This document shows positions 54,155 to 62,825 of a stretch of 64,000 bases of DNA, in pieces; position 1 is the stretch's first letter, and every line of letters begins with the position of its first letter. The position numbers and the translations under genes are program-made. The stretch comes from Paracidovorax anthurii (lineage in GTDB: Bacteria > Pseudomonadota > Gammaproteobacteria > Burkholderiales > Burkholderiaceae_C): assembly GCF_003269065.1 (NCBI RefSeq), contig NZ_QLTA01000002.1, positions 1 through 64,000 of the forward strand. The letters run 5' to 3'. The notes beneath the pieces are model-generated. The model was not told the DNA's origin and made no database searches. It was given only the letters and a program-made list of their open reading frames with translations.

Positions 54155-54228
54155 CCTTGCACTCCCCAACCTAGAACGTCTGTGGACGAATCCGGGTTTG
54201 AACACCCGGGGGTTGATGCCGTGCAAGG
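54155..54228 (+). ncRNA. 74-nt multi-stem structured element between gpF and gpG
   Basis: The outer strands CCTTGCAC (54155-54162) and GTGCAAGG (54221-54228) pair perfectly. Inside, CAACC (54167-54171) pairs with GGTTG (54211-54215). The enclosed bases form two hairpins: CGTC-TGTG-GACG (54177-54188) and CCGGGT-TTGAAC-ACCCGG (54192-54209). The result is a closed three-way junction that fills most of the 106-base spacer, while nearly all other genes in this arm touch or overlap. It has no T-tract and does not fold as a tRNA. It may be an RNA processing or regulatory element, or a DNA cruciform site. Confidence 0.5.
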
Positions 54229-54255
54229 CGCTTCGATTTTATCCGGGGGGCCGCG

Positions 54256-54780
54256 ATGCCGCAATTGATCGAACTGACCGACCGCAGCGGTCTGGACTAT
54301 CTGCACGAGCTGGTGGGGCGGGCACAGGACATGCGCCCCGTGCTGGCTGAGATCGGCGAAGACATGGTGGAGTCCACCAAGGGCCGCTTCGCCTCGGCCA
54401 CCGCGCCAGATGGCTCGGCATGGGCGCCCAACAGCCCGCTGACGTTGGCGCGCTACGGCTCGATGTTCGCCCCCAAGACGGCGGCAAAGAAGGTCGCCGG
54501 CAAGAAGCCGGGCACGGGCGAAACGCGCATGCTGGGCACCACCATCAACTACCAGTTGCCCAGCGGTGATGCCGTTTCTATCGGTAGCCCCATGGTGTAC
54601 GCCGGCACCTTTCACTACGGCGCCAAGTCCGGCGAGTTCGGCTTTGGCATCTACGCCACCCGCAACGGCAGCTTTCCCATTCCATGGGGCGACATTCCCG
54701 GTCGCCCATTCCTCGGCGCGTCGGCCGACGACAAGGCCAACATCGTCAATCTGGTGCGGTCTTACCTGATGGAGGGCTGA
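54256..54780 (+). CDS. Virion morphogenesis protein gpG-like
   Basis: 174 aa. LAEIGEDMVESTKGRFASATAPDGSAWAPNS, LGTTINYQL and MVYAGTFHYGA match the Mu gpG family (tail-completion/head morphogenesis). It is separated from gpF by the structured spacer. In Mu it is followed by the protease gene I; here it is the last conserved gene before the phage end. Confidence 0.9.
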   Translation: MPQLIELTDRSGLDYLHELVGRAQDMRPVLAEIGEDMVESTKGRFASATAPDGSAWAPNSPLTLARYGSMFAPKTAAKKVAGKKPGTGETRMLGTTINYQLPSGDAVSIGSPMVYAGTFHYGAKSGEFGFGIYATRNGSFPIPWGDIPGRPFLGASADDKANIVNLVRSYLMEG

Positions 54781-54781
54781 T

Positions 54782-55090
54782 ATGAGCAATCCCTGTTTGA
54801 TCCTGGAAGTCTCCGATCACGATCAATGGGAGCCTTTCCGCGGCTGTCAACGCCTGCCACCCGATCGCCGGCCCACCGTGCTGCATCCCTCACGCGAAGT
54901 GGCCGAAGAAGAGGCGCTGAGGCTGGCCCGGACTCATCCCGGCCGCATGTTCGCCGTGATGGAGGTTGTGACCGCAGCCCGTACGGTGGCCGTACCAACG
55001 CACGTCACGCTGGGCGGGCTGGTGTTCGCTGATCGACAACTGCCAAGACTGATGCAGGTGGGCGATGGGGCAGACGAGATCCCGTTCTGA
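54782..55090 (+). CDS. Last gene of the right arm, unknown
   Basis: 102 aa from an ATG one base after the gpG stop. It has an N-terminal strand-rich part (CLILEVSDHDQWEPFRG), an acidic helix (REVAEEEALRLARTHPG) and a beta end. No family is recognised. About 190 bases separate its stop from the phage terminus. Confidence 0.65.
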   Translation: MSNPCLILEVSDHDQWEPFRGCQRLPPDRRPTVLHPSREVAEEEALRLARTHPGRMFAVMEVVTAARTVAVPTHVTLGGLVFADRQLPRLMQVGDGADEIPF

Positions 55091-55281
55091 CGACTCTGCG
55101 ACGCGACACCGGGGCAGGTAGCTCGCCAGGTGATAACCTTTTCAGCGCTGATTTCCTTTTGCCCCGCCAGTTTTCCCACAGGAAAGAAACTTTCAGCAGA
55201 GCCGCCCCTGATCACCCCATCTCTGCCCGTTTCTTCCCATTTATCGCGCCTCTCTCTCTTCCTTTATCTCACTCCCGTTCA
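55091..55281. other. Prophage right terminus with candidate transposase sites
   Basis: Read inward on the minus strand, the terminus starts TGAACGGGAGTGAGATAAAG. GATA lies 13 bases and GCGATAAAT (55247-55239) 34 bases from the end, mirroring the left terminus. A perfect palindrome TCAGCGCTGA (55142-55151) and a pyrimidine-rich plus strand lie further in. No gene is seen in this stretch. Confidence 0.72.
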
Positions 55282-55287
55282 CGATGG
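55282..55287. repeat. Target-site duplication, right copy
   Basis: CGATGG directly follows the phage terminus GTTCA and equals the hexamer at 16769-16774. Confidence 0.93.
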
Positions 55288-55573
55288 CGCCGATGCGCAG
55301 CGCCACGGGCCCGTGCGGGCTGCTGCCCAGCTCCTCCTTGATCTGCCGCTGCAGCGCGAGCAGTTGCACTGCCAGCAGCTGGAAGCGCTGCCCTGCCGCC
55401 GTCAGCCGGAACTGGCGCTCGCGCCGGTCCAGCAGGATCACGCCGAGTTCTTCTTCCAGCGCCGCGATGCGGCTGGACAGGGCCGACTGCGTGATGTGCA
55501 GCTTCTCGGCCGCGCGCGTGATGCTCTTGAGCGATACGGCCCAGTGGAAGGCCTCGACGAAGCGCAGATTCAT
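55282..55573 (-). pseudogene. LysR-type regulator, 5' part, cut off by prophage insertion
   Basis: 97 codons of a LysR N-terminus: MNLRFVEAFHWAVSLKSITR, AAEKLHITQSALSSRIAALE (helix-turn-helix) and the linker helix, ending ALRIGAI before the phage. Joined to the part at 16152-16768 with one CGATGG copy removed, it gives 909 nt and 302 aa in one frame (..RIGAI-ESVVHSWL..). The open frame runs on into phage DNA to 55241, so a DNA-binding fragment might still be made. Confidence 0.95.
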
Positions 55574-55595
55574 GGCGGCATTGTCGCCGCGTGCG

Positions 55596-57311
55596 TCACC
55601 CCTGGGCCGCGCGGTGCCGGCAGTCCGCGAACATGTCCAGTTCGGATTGGTAGGCGCCTGTCTGGACGTCCATCAGACCGAGGATGGAGTGGAAGTAGTG
55701 GTCGTGCGTGATGCGGCGCCCCTTCAGGTCCTGCTGCAGGCAGGCGGTGGCGACGCCCGTGCGCTGTTGCATGGCGGGCGAGAGCCAGGTGATCCACGGC
55801 ACATGTTTCTGCACGTCGGGCGCGATGCTGTAGGGCATGCCGTGCAGGTAGATGTTGTTCTCGCCCAGCGATTCGCCGTGGTCGGCCACGTAGATCATGG
55901 CGGCCTGGGCGCTGCTGGAGCGCGCTTCCAGCCACTGGATGGTGCTGTTCAGGAAGTGGTCGGTCGAGACGATGCTGTTGTCGTAGGCGTTCACCACCTG
56001 CTCGCGGCTGCATTCCTGCAGGGCCGAGGTGAGGCACTCGGGCTGGAATTTCTTCTGCGAAGGCAGGGAGCGCTTGTAGTAGGCCGGCCCGTGGCTGCCC
56101 ATCTGGTGCAGCACCACCACCACGCCGTGCTCGCGCTGAGCGGCGGGCAGGGCGGCGATGCGGGCATCCAGGCCCTTGAGCATCACGTCGTCGAGGCAAT
56201 CCTTGCCGTCTGCGCACCATTGCGGATCGTCCGGCTTGGCGGAGGTGCTTGCGCTCGTGACGCGGTCGCACACGCCCTTGCAGCCGGATTGGTTGTCCAC
56301 CCACAGCACCGCCAGGCCCGCGTGCTGGAGCACGTCCAGCAGGCCTTCATGGTCGGCCGTGCGCTTGTCGTAGCCCTGGCGGCCGAGGTGCGAGAACATG
56401 CAGGGCACGGAGGCCGCGGTGCTCGTGCCGCAGGACCAGGCATCGAGTGCGCTCACGATGTCGCGGCGCGCGGACAGCTCGGGCGTGGTGTCGCGCGCAT
56501 AGCCGTTGAGTCCGAAGTTGCCGCTGCGGCCGGTCTCACCCAGCACCAGCACCAGCACCAGCAGCGGCGGCCGGGCCTGGCCCGCGTAGCTAGCGCCGAG
56601 GCTGGCATCGCGGCCCAGGGGCTGCAGCGGCCCGCGGTCCCGGCGCAGCGGCTTGGCCGCCAGATTGCCCACGGCATAGACACTGTTGAGCGGGTTGATG
56701 AGGTAGCGCATGCGCGTGTGGTTGCGCATGGTGGCCGAGAAGTCCTGGAACACGGCGAGGACGCAGGCCACCGCCAGCGCCAAGGCCCCCAGCACGAACG
56801 CGCTCTGCAGCAGGGCCCTCCGGCGCCAGCCCAGCGGCCGCACCCGCACCCGGTACAGCCACACGAGCGGCGGACCGGCCATGGCCAGTATCGAAATCGG
56901 CATCTTCCAGGTCAGCAGGTCGGCGGCCTCGCGGGCATCGGTCTGGAAGACGTTGATGAGCATGCCGGTGTCGATCACGATGCCATAGGCATCCATGAAA
57001 TACGCGCCGAAGGCCGCGCTGAGCACGGCGACCGCGAGCACCGGCTTGAGCGCGCGACCCCAGGCCAGCAGGCCCAGCACCGCCGCCGTCGCGCTCGACA
57101 CGGCCACCATGAAGGCGATCAGGAACAAGCCGCCGCGCACGGTGCCCGCTCCGGGCAGGTGCAGCACTTCGCGCCACAGCGGCAGGTTGCAGACCGTGCC
57201 CATCCAGAGGCAGGCCCAGCACAGGATGGCCAGCGGACTGTGGCCGTCCGGGGCCGGGGAGGTTGTAGGGGTGGACAGGGAGCGATGGGAGGGCGATACG
57301 GCGGAAAACAT
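55596..57311 (-). CDS. eptA: Phosphoethanolamine transferase, EptA/MCR family
   Basis: 571 aa. Five N-terminal membrane helices (residues 25-190) precede a periplasmic alkaline-phosphatase-fold domain with the catalytic Thr in LGETGRSGNFGLNGY, zinc/substrate residues in CGTSTAASVPCMFS and the ADHGESLGENNIYLHG motif. It transfers phosphoethanolamine from phosphatidylethanolamine to lipid A, lowering surface charge and polymyxin binding. It ends 22 bases before the disrupted LysR start on the same strand. Other substrates in the family (core sugars, flagella) are possible. Confidence 0.88.
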   Translation of the reverse strand: MFSAVSPSHRSLSTPTTSPAPDGHSPLAILCWACLWMGTVCNLPLWREVLHLPGAGTVRGGLFLIAFMVAVSSATAAVLGLLAWGRALKPVLAVAVLSAAFGAYFMDAYGIVIDTGMLINVFQTDAREAADLLTWKMPISILAMAGPPLVWLYRVRVRPLGWRRRALLQSAFVLGALALAVACVLAVFQDFSATMRNHTRMRYLINPLNSVYAVGNLAAKPLRRDRGPLQPLGRDASLGASYAGQARPPLLVLVLVLGETGRSGNFGLNGYARDTTPELSARRDIVSALDAWSCGTSTAASVPCMFSHLGRQGYDKRTADHEGLLDVLQHAGLAVLWVDNQSGCKGVCDRVTSASTSAKPDDPQWCADGKDCLDDVMLKGLDARIAALPAAQREHGVVVVLHQMGSHGPAYYKRSLPSQKKFQPECLTSALQECSREQVVNAYDNSIVSTDHFLNSTIQWLEARSSSAQAAMIYVADHGESLGENNIYLHGMPYSIAPDVQKHVPWITWLSPAMQQRTGVATACLQQDLKGRRITHDHYFHSILGLMDVQTGAYQSELDMFADCRHRAAQG

Positions 57312-57646
57312 GGGCGGCTAGTGTGGAAACCGCACCTTAAGGCAGCATTAATGCCGGTCCGCCGCGATGGGCTCTGCGATGGGCTGCATGGGGGCGGCGT
57401 GCTGCGTGCCCGCATCGTCGCTTTCCCGGTCCTGCCGGGCCGCGAAGCGGCCCAGGGGTGATCTTCCATCCAGACATGCGTTTCCTCCCTCTTGTTGGCG
57501 GCCCGGCGAGCGGGCGCGGCCATTTGTTGCAAGGCGAAACGGTATCCGAAAACACCCGGGAGTGCCATGGGACGATCCACGGGTTGCTTCGCCCCGGGAG
57601 GGGGGACGGGCAGGCCCGCATGCCTGCGCGTCCGGGGAGCCGGGGA
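57312..57646. other. Intergenic region between eptA and fghA
   Basis: 335 bases with no supported gene. It should hold the eptA promoter near 57320-57400; I see no recognisable regulator box. Short frames on either strand have arginine- and proline-rich, non-protein-like content. Confidence 0.6.
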
Positions 57647-58594
57647 TCAGCCCAGGCGGTCCGCGTGGTGGGCGATGTGGTCGCCGATCACCGTCTGGAT
57701 GAAGTAATACCCATGGTCGTAGCCGGCGTGTCGGCGCAGGGTGAGGGGCTGCTGCACCAGCGCGCAGGCGGCCTCGAAGACGTGGGGGTGCAGTTGTTCT
57801 GCCAGGAATTTGTCGGCCAGGCCCTGGTCCACGAGGATGCCGTCCGGGTACGGGGGCCTGGCTTGCTTTTGCATCAGCACGGTCGCGTCGTGCGCCTGCC
57901 AGGTCTTGCAGACCACGTCGAAGTAGTTCCGGAACGCCTTGTCGCCCCAGGCGCACTGCGAGGCCGCGCAGATCGGAGCGATGGCCGAGAGGGAGTGGAA
58001 CATGCCCGGGTGGCGCAATGACAGCGTGAGCGCGCCATGCCCGCCCATCGAGTGGCCCATGAGCCCCAGGCGACCGGTATCCAGCGGCAGGGAGCGGCCC
58101 AGCAAGGGCACCAGCTCGCGCACGATGTAGCTCTCCATGCGCCAGTGCGAGCGCCAGGGCTCCTCGGTCGCATCGAGGTAGAAGCCCGCGCCGATGCCGA
58201 AATCCCAGTCGGCGGTGGCGCCTTCGATGGCCTCCACCTCGGGTCCGCGGGGACTGGTGTCGGGCGAGACGAGCGCAAGGCCGTGCTCGGCGGCGAAGCG
58301 CTGTGCGCCGGCCTTGGCCATGAAGGTCTCCTCGGTGCAGGTCAGGCCCGCGAGGAACATGAGCACGGGCACCGGGCGCGCGGGCTCGGCGAGCGCTGCG
58401 GGCGGCAGGTACACCGAGAACTTCATCGGCAGGCCGATCTCGGTGGACGCGTGGCGATAGAAGCGCTGGGAGCCGCCGAAGCAGGCGTGCTCGCTCAGCA
58501 GCTCCAGCCCGGGCACTTGCGCGGCGGGGGGGGACTGGGCGGTGGCCAGCGCCGCTTGGATGTCATCAGGGGGGCGAATGGGTGTGTAGGTCAT
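57647..58594 (-). CDS. fghA: S-formylglutathione hydrolase
   Basis: 315 aa from the ATG at 58594 (MTYTPIRPPDDIQAAL), slightly longer than the usual ~280 because of an N-terminal extension. Alpha/beta hydrolase: nucleophile in GHSMGGHGAL, acid Asp in ILVDQGLADKFL, His in YDHGYYFI. It hydrolyses S-formylglutathione to formate and glutathione in formaldehyde detoxification. The gene lies 57 bases downstream of the matching dehydrogenase on the same strand. Confidence 0.93.
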   Translation of the reverse strand: MTYTPIRPPDDIQAALATAQSPPAAQVPGLELLSEHACFGGSQRFYRHASTEIGLPMKFSVYLPPAALAEPARPVPVLMFLAGLTCTEETFMAKAGAQRFAAEHGLALVSPDTSPRGPEVEAIEGATADWDFGIGAGFYLDATEEPWRSHWRMESYIVRELVPLLGRSLPLDTGRLGLMGHSMGGHGALTLSLRHPGMFHSLSAIAPICAASQCAWGDKAFRNYFDVVCKTWQAHDATVLMQKQARPPYPDGILVDQGLADKFLAEQLHPHVFEAACALVQQPLTLRRHAGYDHGYYFIQTVIGDHIAHHADRLG

Positions 58595-58651
58595 TGCTAT
58601 TGATTGTGTAGCAAACTTCGTAATGGACACGCCGACATGCGAAGCTCTGGA

Positions 58652-59758
58652 TCAATAAACGACGACTCCGCGGATGGATTCGCCACGCTTCATCAGATCG
58701 AACCCCTTGTTGATGTCTTCCAGCGGCATCGTGTGGGTGATGAGGCTGTCGATGTCGATCTTGCCGTCCATGTACCAGTCCACGATCCTGGGCACGTCGG
58801 TGCGGCCGCGCGCGCCGCCGAAGGCCGAGCCCTTCCACTGCCGGCCCGTGACGAGCTGGAAGGGGCGCGTGCTGATCTCGGCACCGGCCTCGGCCACGCC
58901 GATGATGATGCTCTGGCCCCAGCCCTTGTGGGTGCACTCCAGCGCCTGGCGCATGACCTTGGTGTTGCCGATGCACTCGAACGAGTAGTCGGCGCCGCCG
59001 TCGGTGAGCTGCACGATGGCGTCCACCACGTTCTCCACCTCGCTCGGGTTGATGAAGTGGGTCATGCCGAACTGGCGCGCCATTTCCTGGCGGGCCGGGT
59101 TGATGTCCACGCCAATGATCTTGTCGGCGCCCACCATCTTCGCGCCCTGGATCACGTTCAGGCCGATGCCGCCCAGGCCGAACACCACCACATTGGCGCC
59201 GGCCTCCACCTGGGCCGTGAACAGCACGGCGCCGATGCCCGTGGTGACGCCGCAGCCGATGTAGCAGACCTTGTCGAACGGCGCGTCCTCGCGGATCTTG
59301 GCCAGTGAGATCTCCGGCGCCACGGTGTAGTTGCTGAAGGTGCTGGTGCCCATGTAATGGAAGATGGGCTGACCGTCGATGCTGAAGCGGCTCGTGGCGT
59401 CGGGCATCAGGCCCTTGCCCTGCGTGCCGCGGATGAGCTGGCACAGGTTGGTCTTGCGCGAGAGGCAGAACTTGCACTGGCGGCACTCGGGCGTGTAGAG
59501 CGGGATCACGTGGTCGCCCTTCTTGAGCGAGGTGACGCCCGGCCCCACGTCCACCACCACGCCCGCGCCCTCGTGGCCCAGGATGGCGGGGAAGATGCCT
59601 TCCGGGTCGGCGCCCGAGAGGGTGTAGTAGTCGGTGTGGCAGATGCCCGTTGCCTTGATCTCGACCAGCACTTCGCCGGCCTTGGGGCCCTGTAGGTCCA
59701 CGGTTTCGATGGTGAGGGGCTGGCCCGATTGCCAGGCGACGGCGGCTTTGGTTTTCAT
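58652..59758 (-). CDS. frmA: S-(hydroxymethyl)glutathione dehydrogenase, class III ADH
   Basis: 368 aa from the ATG at 59758 ([15 protein letters not shown]), the normal family length. Catalytic zinc ligands lie in ICHTDYYT and LGHEGAG; structural zinc cysteines in [19 protein letters not shown] site [12 protein letters not shown]. It oxidises S-hydroxymethylglutathione with NAD+; the product is then split by FghA. Also active as S-nitrosoglutathione reductase in this family. Confidence 0.95.
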   Translation of the reverse strand: MKTKAAVAWQSGQPLTIETVDLQGPKAGEVLVEIKATGICHTDYYTLSGADPEGIFPAILGHEGAGVVVDVGPGVTSLKKGDHVIPLYTPECRQCKFCLSRKTNLCQLIRGTQGKGLMPDATSRFSIDGQPIFHYMGTSTFSNYTVAPEISLAKIREDAPFDKVCYIGCGVTTGIGAVLFTAQVEAGANVVVFGLGGIGLNVIQGAKMVGADKIIGVDINPARQEMARQFGMTHFINPSEVENVVDAIVQLTDGGADYSFECIGNTKVMRQALECTHKGWGQSIIIGVAEAGAEISTRPFQLVTGRQWKGSAFGGARGRTDVPRIVDWYMDGKIDIDSLITHTMPLEDINKGFDLMKRGESIRGVVVY

Positions 59759-60027
59759 GGGACTCCGTTGCGTATCGCGGAAGGGAGGGAGAGAAGGGGG
59801 CTGCTGGGCGCGGCGATCGGGGACAATGCCGCGCAGCCCGCCTGCCGCGGCTGCGGACAGGGATGAGTACCGCTTTATAGACAAGGCGGGCCGCCATGAC
59901 CAGAGGGGCGTGCGGACGATGGCCGGTCACCGGGCCGGTTTGTCCGAATCCGAGCCTCCCCTTGCCCACGCCTTGGGACACCCCCGGGCCGTGCGCAGCC
60001 TTCCACGACCCCACACGTTGTTCCAGA

Positions 60028-61044
60028 ATGACCGCCACGCCGCTTTCCGTCCACATCGTCGTCTATCCTGGATTCAAGGCGCTGGAGGCCGTGGGGCCGC
60101 TGTCGGTCTTCGATTACGCCAACGTGCACCTCGCGCGGCGCGGGCGGCCCGCGGGCTACGCGGTGTCCATCGCTGCGCGGGAACGCGGCCCCGTGCGCTC
60201 CGACACCCTCATGGCGCTGGAGGCCACCGAGGCACTGGTGGCCGGGGGCGATGGGGGCGCACCGCCCGACACGGTCCTGCTCGTCGGCTCGCGCGACATC
60301 GAACGGGCCCTGGCGGCGTCGCCGGGCATCGTCGAATGGGCGCGGCGTGCCGCGCCGTGCGTGCGCCGCATGGTGGCCCTGTGCTCGGGCTGCTTCTTCC
60401 TCGCGGCGGCGGGCCTGCTCGATGGCCGACGCGCGGCCACGCACTGGGGCGTGGCGGATCTGCTGCGGCAGCGCCATCCGGCGATCGAGGTCGATCCGGA
60501 CGCGATCTACGTGCGCGACGGGCACCTCTGGACCTCGGCCGGCGTCACGGCCGGCATCGATCTCGCGCTGGCGCTGGTGGAAGAGGACTTCGGCCATGCT
60601 CTGGCCCTGGAGGTGGCGCGCGACCTGGTCATGTACCTCAAGCGGCCTGGCGGGCAGTCGCAGTTCAGCGTGCAGCTGGCAAGCCAGGCCACGGCGCACC
60701 GGGGCATGAAGGCCGTGCAGGACTGGGCGCTCCAGCATCTGGCCGAGCCGCTCTCCCTGCAGGTGCTGGCCGCGCGCGCGGCCATGAGCGAGCGCCACTT
60801 CCGCCGTGTGTTCGTGCAGGAGACGGGGCAGACGCCCTCGGCCTTCGTCGAATCGGCCCGCCTGGAGGAGGCCCGCAGGCTGCTCGAATCACAGGCCACG
60901 CTGCCGCTCAAGACCGTGGCGGCCCGCGTCGGGCTCGGCTCCGAGCAGGCGCTGCGGCACCTGTTCGTGCGCCACCTGGGCATTCCTCCGCAGGCCTACC
61001 GCGAGCGTTTCGGCGTGCCGGCGCGGCTGAGAACGAGTTCATGA
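60028..61044 (+). CDS. GlxA-family transcriptional regulator (DJ-1/PfpI plus AraC)
   Basis: 338 aa from the ATG at 60028 (MTATPLSVHIVVYPGFKAL). The first ~170 residues are a DJ-1/PfpI domain with the nucleophile-elbow Cys in ALCSGCFFLAAAGLLDG. The last ~100 are an AraC DNA-binding domain (LQVLAARAAMSERHFRRVF and a second helix-turn-helix KTVAARVGLGSEQALRHLF). It diverges from frmA and may regulate it, but the ligand is unknown. Confidence 0.9.
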   Translation: MTATPLSVHIVVYPGFKALEAVGPLSVFDYANVHLARRGRPAGYAVSIAARERGPVRSDTLMALEATEALVAGGDGGAPPDTVLLVGSRDIERALAASPGIVEWARRAAPCVRRMVALCSGCFFLAAAGLLDGRRAATHWGVADLLRQRHPAIEVDPDAIYVRDGHLWTSAGVTAGIDLALALVEEDFGHALALEVARDLVMYLKRPGGQSQFSVQLASQATAHRGMKAVQDWALQHLAEPLSLQVLAARAAMSERHFRRVFVQETGQTPSAFVESARLEEARRLLESQATLPLKTVAARVGLGSEQALRHLFVRHLGIPPQAYRERFGVPARLRTSS

Positions 61045-61098
61045 TCGCGCAGGGGCCAGGCGGGATCGCGAGCGCGGTTCGCCGCATCCGACGGGCGG

Positions 61099-61132
61099 AA
61101 AAAAGCCCGCAGGCCATGGCGGCGTGCGGGCT
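61099..61132 (-). terminator. Rho-independent terminator of gltA
   Basis: On the minus strand AGCCCGCA (61132-61125) pairs with TGCGGGCT (61111-61104) and is followed by a run of six T. It lies about 65 bases after the citrate synthase stop. Confidence 0.85.
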
Positions 61133-61195
61133 GCGTCAAGCGCGACGCGGCGGCGTCCGGGCCCCGGGAAAGGGCCTGGAGCACGTCCGTGCCGA

Positions 61196-62506
61196 TCAGC
61201 GCTGCGCGATGGGCTTGACCGTGCGCGGCTCGGCGCCCACGAACAGCTGGCGGGGGCGGCCGATCTTGTACTCGGGGTCGCCGATCATTTCGTTGAGCTG
61301 GGCGATCCAGCCCACGGTGCGGGCCAGGGCGAAGATGCCGGTGAACAGGTTCACCGGGATGCCGATGGCGCGCTGCACGATGCCGGAGTAGAAGTCCACG
61401 TTCGGGTAGAGCTTGCGCTGCACGAAGTAGTCGTCTTCCAGGGCGATCTTCTCCAGCTCCTTGGCCAGCGCGAACAGCGGGTCCTTTTCCAGGCCCAGTT
61501 CGGCCAGCACTTCGTTGCAGGTTTCCTGCATGAGCTTGGCGCGGGGGTCGTAGTTCTTGTACACGCGGTGCCCGAAGCCCATGAGCTTCACGCCGGAGTT
61601 CTTGTCCTTGACCTGCTTGATGAACTCGCCGATCTTCTCCACGCCGCCCTGGGCCTGGATGTCGTGCAGCATGTTGAGGGCCGCTTCGTTGGCGCCGCCG
61701 TGGGCGGGGCCCCAGAGGCAGGCCACGCCGGCCGCGATCGCCGCGAACGGGTTCGTGCCGGAGGAGCCGCACAGGCGCACCGTGGAGGTGGAGGCGTTCT
61801 GCTCGTGGTCGGCGTGCAGGATGAAGATGCGGTCCAGCGCGCGTTCGAGCACGGGGTTGACCTTGTATTCCTCGCAGGGCGTGCCGAACATCATGCGCAG
61901 GAAGTTGCCGGCATAGCTCAGGTGGTTCTGCGGATACATGTAGGGCTGGCCCACGCCGTACTTGTAGGCCATGGCGACCAGCGTCGGCATCTTGGCGATC
62001 AGGCGGATGGCCGAGATCTCGCGGTGCTGCGGGTTGTTGATGTCGGTGCTGTCGTGGTAGAAGGCCGAGAGGGCGCCCACCAGGCCCGTCAGCACGGCCA
62101 TCGGGTGCGCGTCGCGGCGGAAGCCGCGCAGGAAGAACTGCATCTGCTCGTTGACCATCGTGTGCTTGGTCACGCTGTCGCTGAATTCCTGCTTCTGCGT
62201 TGCGTTGGGCAGTTCGCCCTTGAGCAGCAGGTAGCAGGTTTCGAGGTAGTCGCAGTTCGTGGCGAGCTGCTCGATGGGGTAGCCGCGGTAGAGCAGTTCG
62301 CCCTTGTCGCCATCGATGTAGGTGATCGACGACTGGCAGGCGGCCGTGGACAGGAAGCCGGGGTCGTACGTGAACATACCCGTCTGGGCGTAGAGCTTGC
62401 GGATGTCCACCACGTCCGGACCCACGCTGCCGTGGTACACGGGCAATTCCACGCTCGGGCTGCCATTGCTGAACGAGAGCGTTGCTTTGTTGTCTGCCAG
62501 TTTCAT
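61196..62506 (-). CDS. gltA: Citrate synthase
   Basis: 436 aa, type II (hexameric, NADH-sensitive in many proteobacteria). Active-site motifs: the first His in [12 protein letters not shown], the second in [12 protein letters not shown], and Asp in [24 protein letters not shown]. It condenses acetyl-CoA and oxaloacetate to open the TCA cycle. It is the last gene of a succinate dehydrogenase block and has its own terminator. The start [15 protein letters not shown] is typical of the family. Confidence 0.97.
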   Translation of the reverse strand: MKLADNKATLSFSNGSPSVELPVYHGSVGPDVVDIRKLYAQTGMFTYDPGFLSTAACQSSITYIDGDKGELLYRGYPIEQLATNCDYLETCYLLLKGELPNATQKQEFSDSVTKHTMVNEQMQFFLRGFRRDAHPMAVLTGLVGALSAFYHDSTDINNPQHREISAIRLIAKMPTLVAMAYKYGVGQPYMYPQNHLSYAGNFLRMMFGTPCEEYKVNPVLERALDRIFILHADHEQNASTSTVRLCGSSGTNPFAAIAAGVACLWGPAHGGANEAALNMLHDIQAQGGVEKIGEFIKQVKDKNSGVKLMGFGHRVYKNYDPRAKLMQETCNEVLAELGLEKDPLFALAKELEKIALEDDYFVQRKLYPNVDFYSGIVQRAIGIPVNLFTGIFALARTVGWIAQLNEMIGDPEYKIGRPRQLFVGAEPRTVKPIAQR

Positions 62507-62523
62507 TTGAATTTCCTTCGTAG

Positions 62524-62817
62524 TTAGCCCGCAAGCGGTGGAGTTGCCGGCGCGCGGCGGCGCAGCAGTTCGAGCACTGCCTTGACGTCCTCCGTATCGA
62601 CTTCACCGGCGGGTTCCTTGCGCCGCAGCAGCAGGTCCAGCAGGTCGTTGTCGGAGAGATCCATCAGGGTGGTGATGCCCTGCGCCTGGCGATGCGTCAG
62701 GCGGGAGCCATGGGTGGCGAAGAACTGCTCGATGAAGAGGTCGTTCTCCACCAGGCCCCGGCGGCAGCGCCACCGGAGCTTGGCGACTTCGCGGTCGTCG
62801 AGCACGTCTTCTGCCAT
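62524..62817 (-). CDS. sdhE: Succinate dehydrogenase FAD-assembly factor
   Basis: 97 aa from the ATG at 62817 ([21 protein letters not shown]). The family RRGxxE motif is in [18 protein letters not shown]. It helps to attach FAD covalently to SdhA. It lies between sdhB and gltA, the usual place in this bacterial group. Confidence 0.93.
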   Translation of the reverse strand: MAEDVLDDREVAKLRWRCRRGLVENDLFIEQFFATHGSRLTHRQAQGITTLMDLSDNDLLDLLLRRKEPAGEVDTEDVKAVLELLRRRAPATPPLAG

Positions 62818-62825
62818 CGTCCAGG

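Larger units (their letters stand above)
16775..55281. mobile_element. Complete Mu-like transposable prophage, 38,507 bp
   Basis: Both termini are defined by TGAA...TTCA ends, a 6-bp host duplication, and a LysR gene that becomes intact when the element is removed. Content: DDE transposase A and ATPase B, Ner and repressor, GemA, Mor, lysis genes, gp28 terminase, gp29 portal, F, G, protease/scaffold, capsid, connector, tail tube, 1127-aa tape measure and tail tip. There is no tail sheath gene, so it is a siphovirus type like Pseudomonas phages B3/D3112 rather than contractile Mu/BcepMu. No gene looks broken, so it may be inducible. Confidence 0.97.

Noticed and set aside
54155-54228. tRNA gene
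   Set aside because: The length (74) and closing stem fit, but the T-arm-like hairpin is 11 bases from the 3' stem and there is no D-arm or anticodon arm.
54155-54228. Hammerhead ribozyme
   Set aside because: The GACGAA hairpin edge is reminiscent, but the essential CUGANGA core and cleavage triplet arrangement are absent on both strands.
16770-55286. A 5-bp target duplication as in Mu
   Set aside because: The five bases next to the left end (GATGG) and right end (CGATG) differ; only a 6-bp duplication (CGATGG) fits the TGAA/TTCA termini and the restored gene.
55284-57461. 725-aa plus-strand open frame
   Set aside because: It is antisense to eptA and the LysR 5' part, both of which have clear family motifs; it has no domain of its own.
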